From NCBI GenBank assembly GCA_025403435.1, contig JAJQZP010000253.1:434001-498000 (forward strand): a DNA stretch of 64,000 nt, read 5' to 3'. The translations under genes were made by a program, and so were the position numbers. Below the pieces are notes generated by a model. The model saw only the letters and a program-made list of their open reading frames with translations, was not told the DNA's origin and ran no database searches. This DNA comes from Artocarpus heterophyllus. Its lineage: Eukaryota; Streptophyta; Magnoliopsida; Rosales; Moraceae. Shown here in pieces: positions 21,621 to 35,559 of this stretch. Every line of letters starts with the position of its first letter. Position 1 is the stretch's first letter.

Positions 21621-23534
21621 ATATATATCTTTTTTCCTCAAAACTTATAATGGAGCATAAAACATTAACAAATTCTTATAAATTGCTCAAAATTGATAAA
21701 AATATTAAATAAGAATCATCTAATTAATTAGCCTAAAACTAACTTCTCAGTTTATCAAAGATTTGAACCTTCTTTAGCTCCCCTACTCTCATTTTTCCAA
21801 GAAAAAAAAAATTAAACAAATGATTTTGTGTCGGTGAAAGCTAAAAGCAAACAAAAGTTCTTCAGGGCTCACCCACCGATTCTAGTTTATAATTTAACGA
21901 TTAAAAGCATTTTTTGAATAACCAAAGAATTATCAATAAGATAATTTTTCTTGTAATCGTTAAATATAATAGTGGTTTAGGATCGCTAGGCGATTCTATG
22001 TATGGTCAAGTCAATGTATGGTCAAGTCAATATAATTAATAATACACGTTTAGAGCAAGTCCAACAAAATGTATGAATACATGCGGATAACTTTCAAGTC
22101 TTATCAACACGTTTCTTTTGAATGTAAGACAGTACGTCCCATTAAATTAATAATAAACACAAAATTAAAGAATAATATTTTGTTGACTGCATATTGAGGA
22201 AAATATATTGTGCTTGAATTATTTTAGTGGCAAACTACGATTATGTCTGTGCTTAATTAATTATTTTTTTATTGGAACCACACATATTGATCAAATTAGA
22301 CTGGGCCAATTTTAGTTGCAGTATGACTTTATCTAACCTATTCGAGCAACCTAATGTTAAAATAAATAAGAAGAAAAAAATCCTTCTCTTAACGAGTAAA
22401 CCCTCTCATACCAGCAGCCTCAGTTTTCTTGTACCCATTACTTTTTTGATTTGATAGTTTTGTTCTGAGGCTCTTGAATGCTTTTAGCGACCTTTTGAAT
22501 ATTCGCTTGTTTTCTTATACTCTTTCATATTAAGGGATTATATTAATTAGAAAAAGTACTTTTATGATGGGAAGACAACGATTCTTAAAATTAGAGTTAA
22601 TAACATCGTATGTCTCTGAATTTTTGAGCTTATGACCATTTGGTTCCTAATATAATTTTATAGGTAAAGATCTCCCTCAATAAATTTTAGTGGAAGTAGT
22701 ATGCAAATAACACAACTCGGTAAAAAAATTTAACGGACCTCTCTATTGCTATTAAAAATTAGTAGAGTAATATTTTGTTCATAACATGATTAGATTGGAG
22801 ACTAAAATGTAACAAACTTAAAAATTTAGAAACCTTATATGCCATCAACTTCAAAATTATATCGACACTTTTACCTTTTGAGATCACCTAAGATAAATTA
22901 CCAGTAATAAATATTATAATTTGAAACCCAGCTTCAATGGATTAAATCTCCAAGCTCAGACAATTATAGTAATAAACATAAACAGCAGAAACAAAGATCA
23001 ACATTTTCCCTCCTGAGACAAATCCCAACTTATAGCTCAAGACAATGAACCAGCCAAGCGGACAACTAAAAACTCTATGGTAATTAAATTATTTGTTTAA
23101 AATGCTAGTCACATGGAATACAATCAAAATCTTAAGAAGATTAATTAATTAAGCAGTATCTCTAGCAGACCACGAAACAATTATTTATTTTACTCTAGCG
23201 ATGGCAGATGGTACGCATGCCAGTTGATGGGTCCTTTTCTCAAGCCTTTTGTTTTTGTTTTTGTTGTTTTTTTCTCTTTACATTTTTTATTTCCAACCAC
23301 ATGCCCCTATATGTATATATAATTATTTCCCTGTTCCTAAATTTTGTGAGGTTGATGAGGAGCAAAAATAGGTTGTATAATATAAAGTAATTTTAAGTAC
23401 AGATTTTTATATGTAATTAATTTTTTTTAGAGTTTAAATAATTATTTCAGCATTATTTAATAATTAGTTTCTCTTTATTGATTTGCGAGTTTAGCTTCCT
23501 ATTCGTTTTAGTTTCTGTGTCTGTTTTTTTCTTC
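21621..23534. other. Intergenic region upstream of the first lipase gene
   Basis: Mostly AT-rich with no gene. At 22596-22849 the ends form a long imperfect inverted repeat (GTTAATAACATCGTATGTCT versus the complement of the end, GTTGATGGCATATAAGGTTT), suggesting a roughly 250-bp foldback or MITE-like element. Confidence 0.45.
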
Positions 23535-23543
23535 TATATAAAC
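23535..23543 (+). promoter_or_regulatory. Possible TATA box of lipase gene A
   Basis: TATATAAAC lies about 275 bp before the start codon. A second candidate, TATATAAT near 23766, is only about 50 bp from the ATG. Neither can be preferred from sequence alone. Confidence 0.35.
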
Positions 23544-23817
23544 CGGTCTAAAGATTGTGATTGTAACATTAATACTTGATTCTTAATTAATAACGTAGAA
23601 AATTGCTCAACCTTTCTCTCATTCTTCTTCTACTCCCTCTCTAAATTCTAAACTCATTAATCTACCCTTATTCCTCTTCTATTTCTCATTTTTCTCTTCC
23701 TTTCTTAGCCCATGTACTACGTCAAATCTACTATTTTTGTGACGTTGACGTAGCGTAAGAATTGGTATATAATTATTATCTACATCTCTTCTTAGCTTCC
23801 AAACCATAATACTAGCC

Positions 23818-26800
23818 ATGGCTAAGGAATGTGTTTCTCACAATTATGTATTGCTTAAGCCAAAAGAAGCCAGTTTTCTTGAGCTAGTTTGTCTATTGTG
23901 TTCATCTGATTTGAAAAAAAGAAGCTTCGTTGAGTGCTCGAAGGAAGAAGGAGATCAATCCATAAACTTTCGCCGGAGATGGATTATCTTTGTTTCCGTT
24001 GCGATGCAGAAGCTCTTTCTTCTCCTCAGAGAGCCTATGGCTCTTCTTGGCGACGCGATAGTGTTGTTCCTCAATCTTCTAGCGTCCAACGGAGGCTTGC
24101 TTGCGCTCTTGAGAAACTATTTTGGAGGTAATTAACTATTAATTAGCTCTTTCTTTATATATTTTGTTAAAAAAAAAAGGTTTCTCTCTTAAGCATCATA
24201 CAAGGTAATATTAAATCCATGTGCTAAAAGTGAATTGAATTGATCTCACTCTGGTGCATGCAATTGCATGAATCTGTTCATAATAATTAACTTCATTAAT
24301 TTACTTATCTTTTTGATTTGTTGAAGACAAATTGTATATGCCTATTTATCATTACCATGTATGTTTATAGACAGAAGATGGCAACAAAATATGCGTCTTT
24401 TTGAATTTAAGATAAAAAGATTTGAGTCTTCACCTTTTTGTAAAGTTAGGTGTACAATTACCTTTGATAAACTAATTTTAAGGGCATAAAAAATTGCATA
24501 GATAACATTTAATCACACAATATATACATACATGTACATGTAAGTTATACAAACATGGTTACTGTAGGAAACCTGGTGAGGCCAGATGAATCATCGTCTG
24601 CATCTGTGTTGGGAAATCTTGATTGGAGAGTGGAGTTAGACAAGAACATTGAACCTAACGATGAGAAGTATAAAGGATCTCTATCCATGATGGCCGCTAA
24701 ATTGGCATATGAGAATGAACATTTCATCAATAGGATAGTCCAAAATCATTGGAAGGTAAGTAGGTCCAACATACTTCCTATTTTTATGTACAAACATAAC
24801 GTAATGTATAGTTCTTTGCCTAACAATGTGATCGGTTGATTAATATTTTAATATTTTCTCTTCAACACTAGATAACCATGAAAAGAAAATGATAAGATTT
24901 TTTTTTTTTTAACTGCAGATGCGCTTCTTAGGGTTCCACAACTTCTGGAATGGTGAGAAAGCCACATTAATTAATTATTCTTTTTCTTAATTTGGAGTTC
25001 TCTCTAGCTATAAGGCAGCATATGGTGGTAATATCTATTTTAAATTGTCTGTACAAACTGTGAAAAAGCGTAACTTCAGAAAATTGAAGATAACCATTAG
25101 TATTAAAAGGTCAAAATGAAGAATATGGTCTTTTTAAGGGGTATAATAGTAAAATTAAAAACTAGAGTGTTGGATCTATGCAACATGGAAGGCTGCTAAA
25201 AAAAAAGTCAAAAATTTCTTTTTTGGGTCAAAGTTAGGCATCCAAACATATGCACACAACAATGTCCTTATCTTTGATAAATTCTAATGATAAATTGTGG
25301 CAGACTGGAAAATATTTATGTTTCAATACTGACCCGCATAATAGTCAAACATAGAAATTTCCTCTTCCTTTCCGAGCAAAGCTTAAGAATATAACTCTAA
25401 TTAAAGACGTTGCATTAGTCATGATAACTAAATTACTAGAGTGAGGAAACCCTAGGATTGCTTGAATGGAGCTGTCTGTCAGTGATGTGTGATTGTTTTT
25501 AGAGGGAAAATAGTTATATGTAATTAATTAATAATCTTATTACTCAGTTAATTAATAAAGGCTGGAGAAATTTGCATATAAAAAATATTAGAATAACCAA
25601 CATTATATTCCAGGTAGGGGAATAACTTGCGTCCCTGCATTTCAATCATGAATTCTTTTTCGCTTTAACCTTATCTGTCCTGTGGGAACATGATGACAAG
25701 GTTCTGAGTCATACTATGTTTTTGAAGTTTAAACCGCACACTTTTTACATGTTTTTACTTTACACAATAACATATTACAGCTTTATATTATTTATGAAAA
25801 TTCAAACCGTCCTCTTAAGTATCTTTTAAATCTCCATAGTACATGTCATGTGATATAATTGCTTTTTCTCTGTAGAGCAAAAATACCTTTTAAATCTCCA
25901 TAATTCATGTCATGTGATATAATTGCTTTTTCTCTGTATAGCAAAAGTAGAAGACCATAATAGGCAATTACCCAGGGGCGGCACCGACAAAGTAGAAACA
26001 AAGTGCTATTAAAGACTAAAATCATAATTAGTGGGACATGTTATTATATAATGGATGATTAGTATAAACTTTTTCTCTCTTTGATCTGCACACCGCACTG
26101 TTTAACCATGTGCTCTGTTTATGAGTTGAACACAATTTAAATCTTTGTACTGCAGTGCTATCTTTTATATAAATTTGAATATATGTTCAAACTTTCCTAT
26201 AAACCAAATGGACATTATGAATAAGAAATTTGAAAGTAGAAGCTTTTGTCTAAGAAAAGCCGAAAAGGAAACAAGCTGTAGTTTGATTAATTCCTTTTAT
26301 TATTTTTTTTCTCCTTCACTGTGTGACCGTTAAAAAAATTACCATGCGTTAACTTTTCTTCCTACTTCAACTAATTTCTTACATTGATTTTTAATTATAA
26401 AATTATGGCTGGAATCATTGGTGGGAAAAGCCGTGCACATGGACAATTTAATTTTGTGTATCTTAATTTAAAGTAGATTGTATACTTAATTGGACTTAGA
26501 CCAGATTGCTTACTTTAATTATCCAAAATTTAAAGTTGAATGCTAAAAATAATTTTGTGCTTTTTTTTTCGGTGGGTGGGGACAGTTAATAAACCAAAAA
26601 ACATTTTGTGCTGTGATTTTTTTTCCTTCTTTTTCGAACGAAAAAAAAAAACCAAAAACCAGAAACATTACCCCAAAAATGACTTTTACCCCCTTTGAAA
26701 AAAAGGACTTATCATAATTTTGTTGCTTGGAAAAGTACTTCAAAACTTCCATATTTGTTTTACGCACGCCTATTTGCAGCGTTTCACTATACTAGCGAGA

Positions 26801-28030
26801 CAATAACATCTGTACACTCCAAAACCCTTGTCTAATGCCTGGCAGGTTACCTAGAAAAGCCTTCAACACCAACCTTCATATTTCAGGACTCAGCAAACGA
26901 CCCTAAATTGATCGTCGTCGCATTCAGAGGCACCGACCCGTTTGACGCTGATGCATGGAGAACAGATTTCGACATCTCATGGTACGAGCTACAAGGGGTC
27001 GGAAAGATCCACCGCGGCTTCGTCAAAAGCCTTGGCCTACAAGAAGACAACACGTGGCCCGCCGAACTAGATCATGATCGACAAGGAGCCGCCGCCAATA
27101 ATGATCAGCAAAACCAGTCCTACGCTTACTATGAAATCAAGAAAATGTTGAAAGCCATGTTGCAAGAGAACAAGGAGTCCAAGTTCTTAGTGACGGGTCA
27201 CAGCTTGGGCGGGGCGTTGGCGATTCTGTTCGTGGCGGGGCTTGCGATCCACGACGAGGACTTTTTGATGGATAGATTGGAAGGGGTTTACACGTTCGGA
27301 CAGCCTAGGGTTGGGGACGAGCAGTTTGGAACGTACATGAAAAAGAAACTATATGACTTTGATGTCAAGTATAGGAGGTATGTTTATTGCAACGACCTTG
27401 TGCCGAGAATCCCTTATGATGACAAAACACTGTTGTTTAAGCACTTTGGGCCTTGCCTTTACTTCAATAGCTACTACAAAGGAAAGGTGCGTTGTTATAA
27501 ATCTATCTCTTTCTTGCTCTTTATAAAAGTCCATTTAACATCATGATTCAAACTAAAAGTTTTTAAACCTAAAATATATACTATAATAATTTAAATTTTA
27601 TGAGAAAAAATATTATAACAAAATAAATTTAATTCAAAATTTTTTTGTTTAAACCATGTTCCAAAACGGACTCTAATTATCTCTTTCAGTTGTGGATAAT
27701 CATATGCATATAATTAATTTTCTGATTGTGAAAATTCAGGTTCTCTGGGAGGAGCCAAACAAGAACTACTTCTCTTTGTTATGGCTCTTGCCAAAGTATG
27801 TAAACGCTGTTTGGGAGTTGATTAGGGGTTTTGTCATTCCACATATAAAAGGGTCAGATTATAAGGAGGGTTGGTTTATGAGAATGCTAAGGGCGGTTGG
27901 TTTAGTGATTCCGGGATTATCAGCTCATAGTCCCTGTGATTATGTCAATCTTACCCGATTGGGATCGTTGCCTTCAATTCCTAGCCTAGAGATCCACCCT
28001 ATTCGTCAAGGAGATTCTAAATTTGATTGA
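23818..28030 (+). CDS. OBL1: Oil-body triacylglycerol lipase, copy A (OBL1-like, five exons)
   Basis: Exons are 23818-24127, 24568-24755, 24919-24952, 26846-27486 and 27740-28030, all with GT-AG introns; the spliced product is 487 residues. Exon 1 encodes a hydrophobic N-terminal region typical of OBL proteins that sit on lipid droplets. Exon 4 carries the class-3 lipase core: [10 protein letters not shown] (oxyanion side), GHSLGG with nucleophile S297, and the Asp of NDLVPRIP (D361). H454 in exon 5 ([10 protein letters not shown]) is the likely third triad member. The enzyme hydrolyses triacylglycerol and related esters and in other plants acts in seedlings and pollen tubes. Exons 2 (188 bp) and 3 (34 bp) equal those of copy B exactly, which fixes the splice model. 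Intron 3 (1893 bp) contains a tandem duplication. No break is seen. Confidence 0.93.
25821..25949. repeat. Tandem duplication in intron 3 of lipase A (64-bp unit x2)
   Basis: TTTTAAATCTCCATA, CATGTCATGTGATATAATTG and CTTTTTCTCTGTA occur twice in the same order, with only a few differences. Confidence 0.9.
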
Positions 28031-30074
28031 CACAATGTTTTGAGACTTAATTTATAATTTAACCCAGGTCCCAATAAACATGTGTATTTGTTAATCTTTC
28101 CCAGTTAACTGGTCTTCGATTTACTTTATGTTGTCCATGTCTTCAACCTATACGGCTCTTGCATGGTAGGAACTGAGATTAGTCATAGACTAAACAATGA
28201 AATGTCAAAATGTATTTTGCCAAAATTTCCCAGCTGGCTAAAGGTAAACTTCTACATTATCAAAGTAATCTACTAGATGTTGTTGTAATCAACATTAGTG
28301 AACACCAGCCGTTGTCAAATGGTCAGGCATCAGCGTGGCTAGTTGTGAAAGAGTAATCTAGTAGACTATCATGGTAGTCTGTCACATGTCGCGCCAAAAT
28401 CAATAATGATTATCGGTCCTTGTGGGTGTCGTTCGCCTGACTGTAATTTGCTAGATTGTCACTGATAATGTGGTACATTATTTTGCCTTTTCAACACAAG
28501 TTACTAGTCGTCCACGAGACATATTGTCTATATTATTATTAATAAACAGAAAATAATTACGTACCCACGGATTATTATTATGAAATTAAAATTCAATATA
28601 ATATTTAAAATATTTTAAAAATATTTTTAATGACATAACAATTATTTTAATAATATAATTTTAAAACAAATGTAGAGTATATAGAAAAAAATGTGATTCG
28701 GGGAGCCTGTGTGATAAAAAAAAAAAGAGGTTTTAAGCCTCCAAGACTAGAGAAACAGAAAATATATATTGAATTATGACGGCTGGCATAAAATGAACTG
28801 CTCCATATCGTTTTCCAAAATATATTTTCCCGATCATTATATGGTATTGAATGTTAAATTGTAGAGCCTAAATTAATATCTAATAAATTATTGTCCTACT
28901 TTACGCAGAGGATTAAGAGAATTATTGTTCACACATGTAAAATTTAGTTGTCTTAATTTTTATATATGCCAAATAGGTTATTATCAGAGAAGTTAAAGAA
29001 AAATATATGGGTACGATTTTTTCTTATAATTTTTTTTTCATCATTGTTAATTTTCTATAGTGCGTGAAAATGAAAGTACACACTAAAGATGAACTACTAT
29101 AAATTTTATATGTTCTTTTTTCCTCATTTTTGCTCACATTTTTGCTCTATGTAGAATTAAGACATCTAATTGGTAACATTAAAAGCTAATAATATACTAT
29201 TTAAAAAGGGAAAAAAACTAAAAGTACGCAAGTTGAAAGAATTAATGGTCGCCCACTACTAATGATTTGGGTGTGGGAATTAATTATCAGACACAAAAGA
29301 GAATCAGTATGATGTTTTCGAAATTTTGATTGCAATTATAAACCAGGTAAGTTGTCCGCCAATGAGAATATAAAGAAAGATAAACTTTAAAAAAGGAAAA
29401 CTTAAAGAAAAAGATATGTGTCTAAAATACGATATTGTACTTTTATTTTAAAATAAAAAAGAAACTATTGAGTAAGGGAAGACTATCCCTAGCGGACAAA
29501 GAGAAGGAAAAATTGACTTGAGTAGGGGCCTTAAATTAATGAGATATGAGTTTTTGATCGTGCGTGTGTGTGTTTTCCAACTAAAAAAAGAGAAGACAGC
29601 TCCATTATTTAGGCCTCAAAAGTTTGTGCAGGATGAAAGTGACATCCGTGCAGGTATGAACAGATTTAGTTAATAGAATTAGCAAAGTTGTTGTTAATTT
29701 TCACTAGTTCGCAAATATAAATTACACATTAACATTTCATTAAGGTCAGATTACAAATTAACTTAAATGAGTTAATCCAAAATGATCTCCTAAGGTATTT
29801 TACACCAAATCAACTTTAATCCTTGACATCTAAAACATTCCAAAACTTACCTTAAACTTTTAATTACGTATGCGCTAAAATATGAACAAAATAATCAGAT
29901 ACCGTAGCATCAATGTACCATTTAAGTAAAGGGAAAATGGGTGTTCAATAGTTTTTAAAATGAGAAAACTAATTAAGTGTTTGATATGAGTGTTCATATT
30001 CCATCTAGTTTTGTCTTACAATATCTAATAAGAATTGAAGGGTATCCAACCTATCAAATATAACTGAGGTGTTG
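28031..30074. other. Intergenic region after lipase A
   Basis: The 3' UTR of lipase A probably covers the first 100-150 bp. The rest is AT-rich without genes. The segment about 28580-28672 is an inverted, diverged copy of about 53700-53810 (shared core ATGTCATTAAAGATATTTTT), so it is part of a dispersed repeat. Confidence 0.5.
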
Positions 30075-30345
30075 TTTGTATGTGATGTTTTTAGGGCTAT
30101 ATATTTTTTTATATCTTGTATTTTAGGCTTATTCAAACATTATATCTTTTATTTTTAATAAAATCGAATGAATACTTTTATATCAGATTTAATACACAAA
30201 TTTATACCTTTTCTAAATCAATCTTTAATTTTGACCCAAAAATTGCTTAAAATATTCTCAAATTAAAAAATAAGAGAACTTTAAAAACTTAAAAAAAAAA
30301 CTTTATACTAAGGTTTTTGACTTCAAAAACTTATAAAATACCCTA
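30075..30345 (-). repeat. Dispersed repeat, inverted copy of 35560-35800
   Basis: The reverse complement aligns with 35560-35800. Shared segments include TATAAATTTGTGTATTAAAT, AAGATTGAT, TTTAAAGTTTTTAAA-like A/T tracts and TTCAATTTGAG. Identity is moderate with small gaps. No coding capacity; perhaps a MITE or a decayed non-autonomous element. Confidence 0.65.
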
Positions 30346-31204
30346 ATATAAGTGTTTGGTGTGTTTTTTCCTAATTTTTTGTTTTTATTCTCTTTTACTT
30401 AAAGATAATTTGGTTATTTTAAATGTTAAAATAAACTATTGACTAAGGTAAAATATAGATATATTAAATCTAATATGAAGGTATATATTTAATGAGATAA
30501 AAAACTAAAGGTATAATTTTTGAATATTTCACCTAAAACAAAGGGTATAACATGATAAATATTTTATGTTTTTAACATTCAATTGGTGAAAGAAGTGATT
30601 TTGTTATACCAGGATAGATCCACGTGGTATTCAAATCTTATAATTGTCAGGAATTAAAGTGGAATTTGGTATGAACAATACAAGATAGATCGAGATGGTT
30701 TTTGAGATTCATCCAAACTTATCAAAGTTATTGATTGTGATTTCACTTGTCAAAAATAATGCAAATTTGCAACGCGGCAAATGCCAAATGACGACTTATG
30801 AAGCCCGTGCTCTTTGTTTACGTCTACATTAATCCACTCGTTTATTCATCAAAAGAAAAACAATATACTCGTTTGCTAAGAAGGGGCGCCAAACTAGACT
30901 AACATAATAATAATAATAACATGTCAATCGCAAAGTTAGAATTTAATATGGTAGAAGTTCTGATCACGTTAGCAAAACACTTTATATTTACTATTATTTT
31001 TTTCTGGTTCCAGAAAAGGATGTGGACAACTGGTGTATGCAGATAGGTGGTCAACAATTCCCATGCCACATGAAACGTGCACTCTGAGAGTCTACTGAGT
31101 AATTATTGTTAATCAATACCACGTCAAGGCAGATGAAATGCCCTTTTCAAGTGCTTACGATCATCATTCTGACTATAAATATTGTTCCACAAAAATATAA
31201 CACT
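30346..31204. other. Intergenic region
   Basis: No gene or clear repeat beyond AT-rich low-complexity sequence. Confidence 0.4.
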
Positions 31205-31446
31205 TGCAGAGTGTTGGTAAAGTGTGGTTAAGATCATTAAATTAATTTTAATTAAAAATATTATAATATATGTAAGTTTTATATTAATTTTTTATATTTT
31301 GTTATAATTATTAAAAGTTTTACTGCAAGTGTTTGTAAAGTGTGGTTAAGACCATTAAATTAATTATAATTAAAATTATTATAATATATGTAAGTTTTAT
31401 ATTATATTAATTTTTTATATTTTATTATAATTATTAAAAGTTTTAC
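31205..31446. repeat. Tandem duplication, unit about 120 bp x2
   Basis: Copies 31205-31323 and 31324-31446 share GTAAAGTGTGGTTAAGA, CATTAAATTAATT, ATATGTAAGTTTTATATTA and AATTATTAAAAGTTTTAC in order. The sequence style (TGTGGTTAAG, ATAATATATG) resembles the MITE family seen at 35102 and 36055. Confidence 0.88.
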
Positions 31447-31568
31447 GATATTTATTCATCAGAATCAAATTGGTTCTAATTAAAAGCAAAGAAATCTATC
31501 TTTATATAAAAAAAAAGTGAAAAACAAAATTTTGCAAGAGTTAATGATTCCACTGAAGCATGTGTGCT

Positions 31569-31705
31569 AATATATATTTTTCTTCATCAATTTAACAACT
31601 ACGTTTCAAATATGCAAGTAATTAATGATCTTTTTCTTTAACATATATTTTTCTTCATCAATTTAATAGCTAGGTTTCAAACATGCAAGTAATTAATAAT
31701 CTTTT
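31569..31705. repeat. Tandem duplication, unit about 70 bp x2
   Basis: ATATTTTTCTTCATCAATTT followed by TTTCAAA, ATGCAAGTAATTAAT and ATCTTTTT occurs twice in a row. Confidence 0.85.
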
Positions 31706-31908
31706 TTCTGAAAAAAAATACGTTTTTTGCATTTACTTTCTTTGACAAACCAGTACGCTGATCTTGTTAGAGAGAAAACGAAAGAAAGACGAATTTTCTA
31801 AAGAATTTAGAAATTAGTAGATTACTTTTAATTTAATATTTTATCTGCACGATCTCCTAGCATTAGGATGCTTCCAAAATCTGATCTACTTGTTATACAT
31901 CGTATTAC

Positions 31909-34022
31909 TGTAACACCCAGAAGATTTAATTAGGGATAATTGGTGATAAGATGGTTGATTAGTATGCTTTAATGTAAGCTTGAACTTAATCTAAGTATTT
32001 TGTAATATTTTAAATTTATTCCATCTTGATTATTTCTATTTGTTATTTTGAATTTTGAAACAAAACAATTTGTCAAATGCTCAATGTGTCCCAACTGTCA
32101 AACCTTGTGCTGGGAACACGGGTTTGCTTCCCTCACTTTTTTATTTATTTCCCTCTCCTCTCATTCTCCCTCACATTCCCTCTCTCTTCCTTCCTTCTCT
32201 CCCATGTTGCTCTCTCTCTCCTCTCCTCCTCTTGCTTTGATTTCAAAAATTTGAGTTTGAGGCTTGATTTTCAGCTGGATTGGGAGGTGAGGAACACGAT
32301 TTGGACTCCACAAACGTGATTTTTGAGCTTTGATTAGAGGTTTGTTTTCTTAGATTTTAAACTTTTAAATTTTGTCTTAAATCTTTCAATCTCTTTCAAA
32401 TGTTGTGATTTGAGTTTCCTGAGCTTAAGAAACCTCTAATCTAAGTTGGTAGGACTGAAATCATTCAAAATCTAGGCTTGATTTCATGAGATTTGGATTA
32501 AATCAAGTTTTTTTTCCTTTTTCTCTATTTTTGGATTTTCTTGAAAATTCCTATGAAAATCTTGTTTGAATGTGTTTAAATATGTTCTACTATGTTTGTT
32601 TATCATCTATGATCATTATATATGCTCTGGGACTTTAAAAAATAGCTTTTAACTTGATTTTGGGCTTGGGGAGGCCGAGAATCGAAGCCTCAGACCTCCC
32701 ATGATTTTTCAGTTCGACACGCCGGATTCATAGGTTTGGCAGGCCGAATTCATCTGGTCGGTAGGCCAAACCTAGGAGAAGTTCGGCAGGCCAGTCCTGG
32801 TTGGTTGATAGGCCGAATGTGGAGTTCGTCTGGCTGGACCAAGGGTGGTTCCGGCAGGCCGACTGAACCTTGAGAAAAATGACCTTTTTCGTCCGTTTTT
32901 TACTGTTTCAAACCTAGATCAAGATTCCGACTTTATAAAATGATTTTGTGAGCACAAAAAGCATTCTAAGACACCATGAGATAGCTTAGGGATGTAGAAT
33001 ACCTTAAGCTAGAAATTGATGAACATAGTTTCTATTTAAGGTTGTTCATGATTCCGTGAAGCTAACGTATAGCTAGTCGGGACTGCGGTGTTGAACCTTG
33101 GTGCGGATAACAATATAGGATTTCTATCCCTTCTCCTTAATAGCCACGTTTTAAAAAGGGGTTTGAACATAAAGCCTTTATATGTTTTCAATAAATAAAG
33201 TTTATCACTTATTTTCATTATTGGTTAAATAATAAATGATAACAATGAATGAAATGAGAACATTTGGTAAAAAGAAATATGATAATGATGTGACACCGGG
33301 CGTGTTGGTTGGTACCGTCCGGAATGATAAAATAGAGCATGATGTCATGTGTAGAGATCGGGTCGTTAGGAGCGCAACCTTGGGGGGCAGGTCCCGAAAC
33401 CCAGCTGGGCCACTTCGGTGGTGATTCATATGGTTTTGCCTACAATTATAATAATAAGACTATCTATGGATGAATAAATGACTAATCAATATGAAATAAT
33501 TTAATGAGTTCCAATTTGTTACCTGTTATTTACTTGCTTATGTTATAGCTTTGCTTCATATTAAAATATGTGTTTAAACTAAATGTTTTTGAGGCTTAGT
33601 CCTACTGAGCCCTTTGCTCACATTTTCTTGTTTTAAACTCCCCTCGCCACCCCCTTTTCCCCCCCTTCTAGGTGGGATTCAACTTAGGGAGACTAAAGGA
33701 CCAGGAAGGAAACTGTAGGACTAGAACATTATCTTCTAGGGTATTTATAACAAAGCATGTAATATTTTAGTTCATTTATAATCTCTTGGACTGTGTTATG
33801 TATCTTATATTGCTAGTACAAAGTGTGCATGTCAAAGTGGTTCCAGTGAGGCCCAATGGGGTTTGTTTATTTAATGTTTTCTTTTCACTTTGTTCGGTTC
33901 CCTATATTTGATGATTCACATTTTTATAATCACTTCTTAATGTCTTTTATGATGGTGATTCTTACAAAAAAAATCAATTTAATTAATCCGTCACATCACC
34001 TCCTAGATTTCAGGGCGTGACA
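31909..34022 (+). mobile_element. Solo LTR of a Ty3/Tekay-like element (2114 bp)
   Basis: The segment starts TGTAACACCC and ends GGGCGTGACA. It is bordered by a perfect 5-bp target duplication ATTAC (31904-31908 and 34023-34027), with no internal region. It matches the 3' LTR at 5199-7341 in order of features: CT-rich tract (about 32150-32235), decayed GGCAGGCC cluster (32710-32862), the GATCGGGTCG to GGGCCAC block (33357-33423), the CCTACTGAGCC segment, and the terminal CGTCACATCACCTCC. Solo LTRs arise by recombination between the two LTRs of a complete element. Confidence 0.94.
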
Positions 34023-34027
34023 ATTAC

Positions 34028-35101
34028 AATTTTTTAGCTTATAATAAAAGTCACACACTTCCCATTTAGTCTCTATGAATTTCTTATTTATGTACAACTG
34101 TACATGCAACAAAAATGTTTGGATCTTCAGCCTAAGACAGATGCAAAATAAAACACTGAAAGCATGTGAAATTGTATAATTAGGATTCAACTCTCTCTCT
34201 AGCGGGAGAGGGGAAAAAAAAATCCACGCTTTAAATGAATTAAGGGCATGTTTATTTAATTAAAAAAAAGGAAACTTTATACACATTTACGAGTTTATTA
34301 CTTATAAAACGAGAAATATTAATTTAGTGAGACTCAGAGAAGAGAAAATCAATACCAATTGGTGCTAAACGGTAAGTGGGTTAAGGTGGAGGCCGGAGAT
34401 TACATACTTAGATTCTCGAAACAAGCTTTGTATTAAAAAAAAAGGGGGGGAAAATCAATTCTAGGTTAATGTTGTTTGTTTCTCTTTAAATTAATTGGAA
34501 CAAACCACAAAATTATCTTTAAAAAGAGTCCAAATAGATTAAGCGGAACCGTAATCTTATCTATATGTTTCATCAATGTTGATTTTAGTTTGAACTTTCC
34601 ACCATTACTTAGGTAAAATAAATAAATAAACACTAAAAAATTAATTTCAATAACCCCTTTTCTTATTTCTCCTGAGAAAACATGCCCTAACAACTAAGAA
34701 AGAGATGAAAGAGGAAAAAATTCAGCATATTTAGGATAGGATCGATATAAGGAGCGAATTTAATTTATAATTTTACATCTAGTTTGGCTGATATGAATCT
34801 AATTCGAAAGGTTACATCTAATTAATTTGATTGATTGCATTAATATATGTGGAAATTTTACTGATAATTTTACATTATCTTTTTTTTTTCGTTGAACTCA
34901 TCAGCCAATAGGGTAAGAGAAAGAGGGGGAGAGAGAGAGAGTATGTGGAAAACATATACATACAATATTAGAAAAAATAGTACAAAGGATTTTTAAGAAG
35001 AAGGGTTTTTGTCGTATGCACAAGGAGTTCAGAATTGTGACATGTGTAGTTGAGGGTACTAATTGCAGTGAAACCGGTTCGTTCCAAAGAAAAATATAAA
35101 A
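34028..35101. other. Intergenic region
   Basis: AT-rich, with a short GA-rich tract at about 34920-34942. No gene or repeat supported. Confidence 0.4.
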
Positions 35102-35263
35102 GGTGTTTGACAGAGTGGTTAAAAGCATCAGTTAAAACTGTTTTTATGATAGCATATAAGAACTTTATATTGTAGCGATTTTTTTTAATTATTATCGTAA
35201 CACATAAGAGCTTTTTACTATTTATAATTGAGAAAATGGTGTAAATCACTATTGCCAAACACC
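35102..35263. mobile_element. MITE-like element with GGTGTTTG inverted ends
   Basis: The ends GGTGTTTGACAGAGTGGTTA and (complement of the right end) GGTGTTTGGCAATAGTGATT form imperfect terminal inverted repeats around about 160 bp of noncoding AT-rich DNA. The family resembles the better preserved copy at 36055-36220. The target duplication is not clear. Confidence 0.65.
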
Positions 35264-35559
35264 ACCATTAATTACTATATATTTTCATTTGTGTCCCTAC
35301 ACTTGATGCTCGTTAATTACTCCTACATTTTTAAATTTTCTTTGCACTACTTCAAATTTTGAAGGGATATTTATCTTTTTTATAATCTAAGTTAATTTAA
35401 AAATTATATATTTTTTTGTTTTTAATCTCATCGAACGCATACCATTAGTAGTTAACTTTGATTTTTAAAATGACTAAATTATTTTTAAATAAAGAAAAAA
35501 TTAAAATTTTCAAAAATAAGAAGAAAATAAAAACGCACAAAGCTCTCAATTTTATGGGT

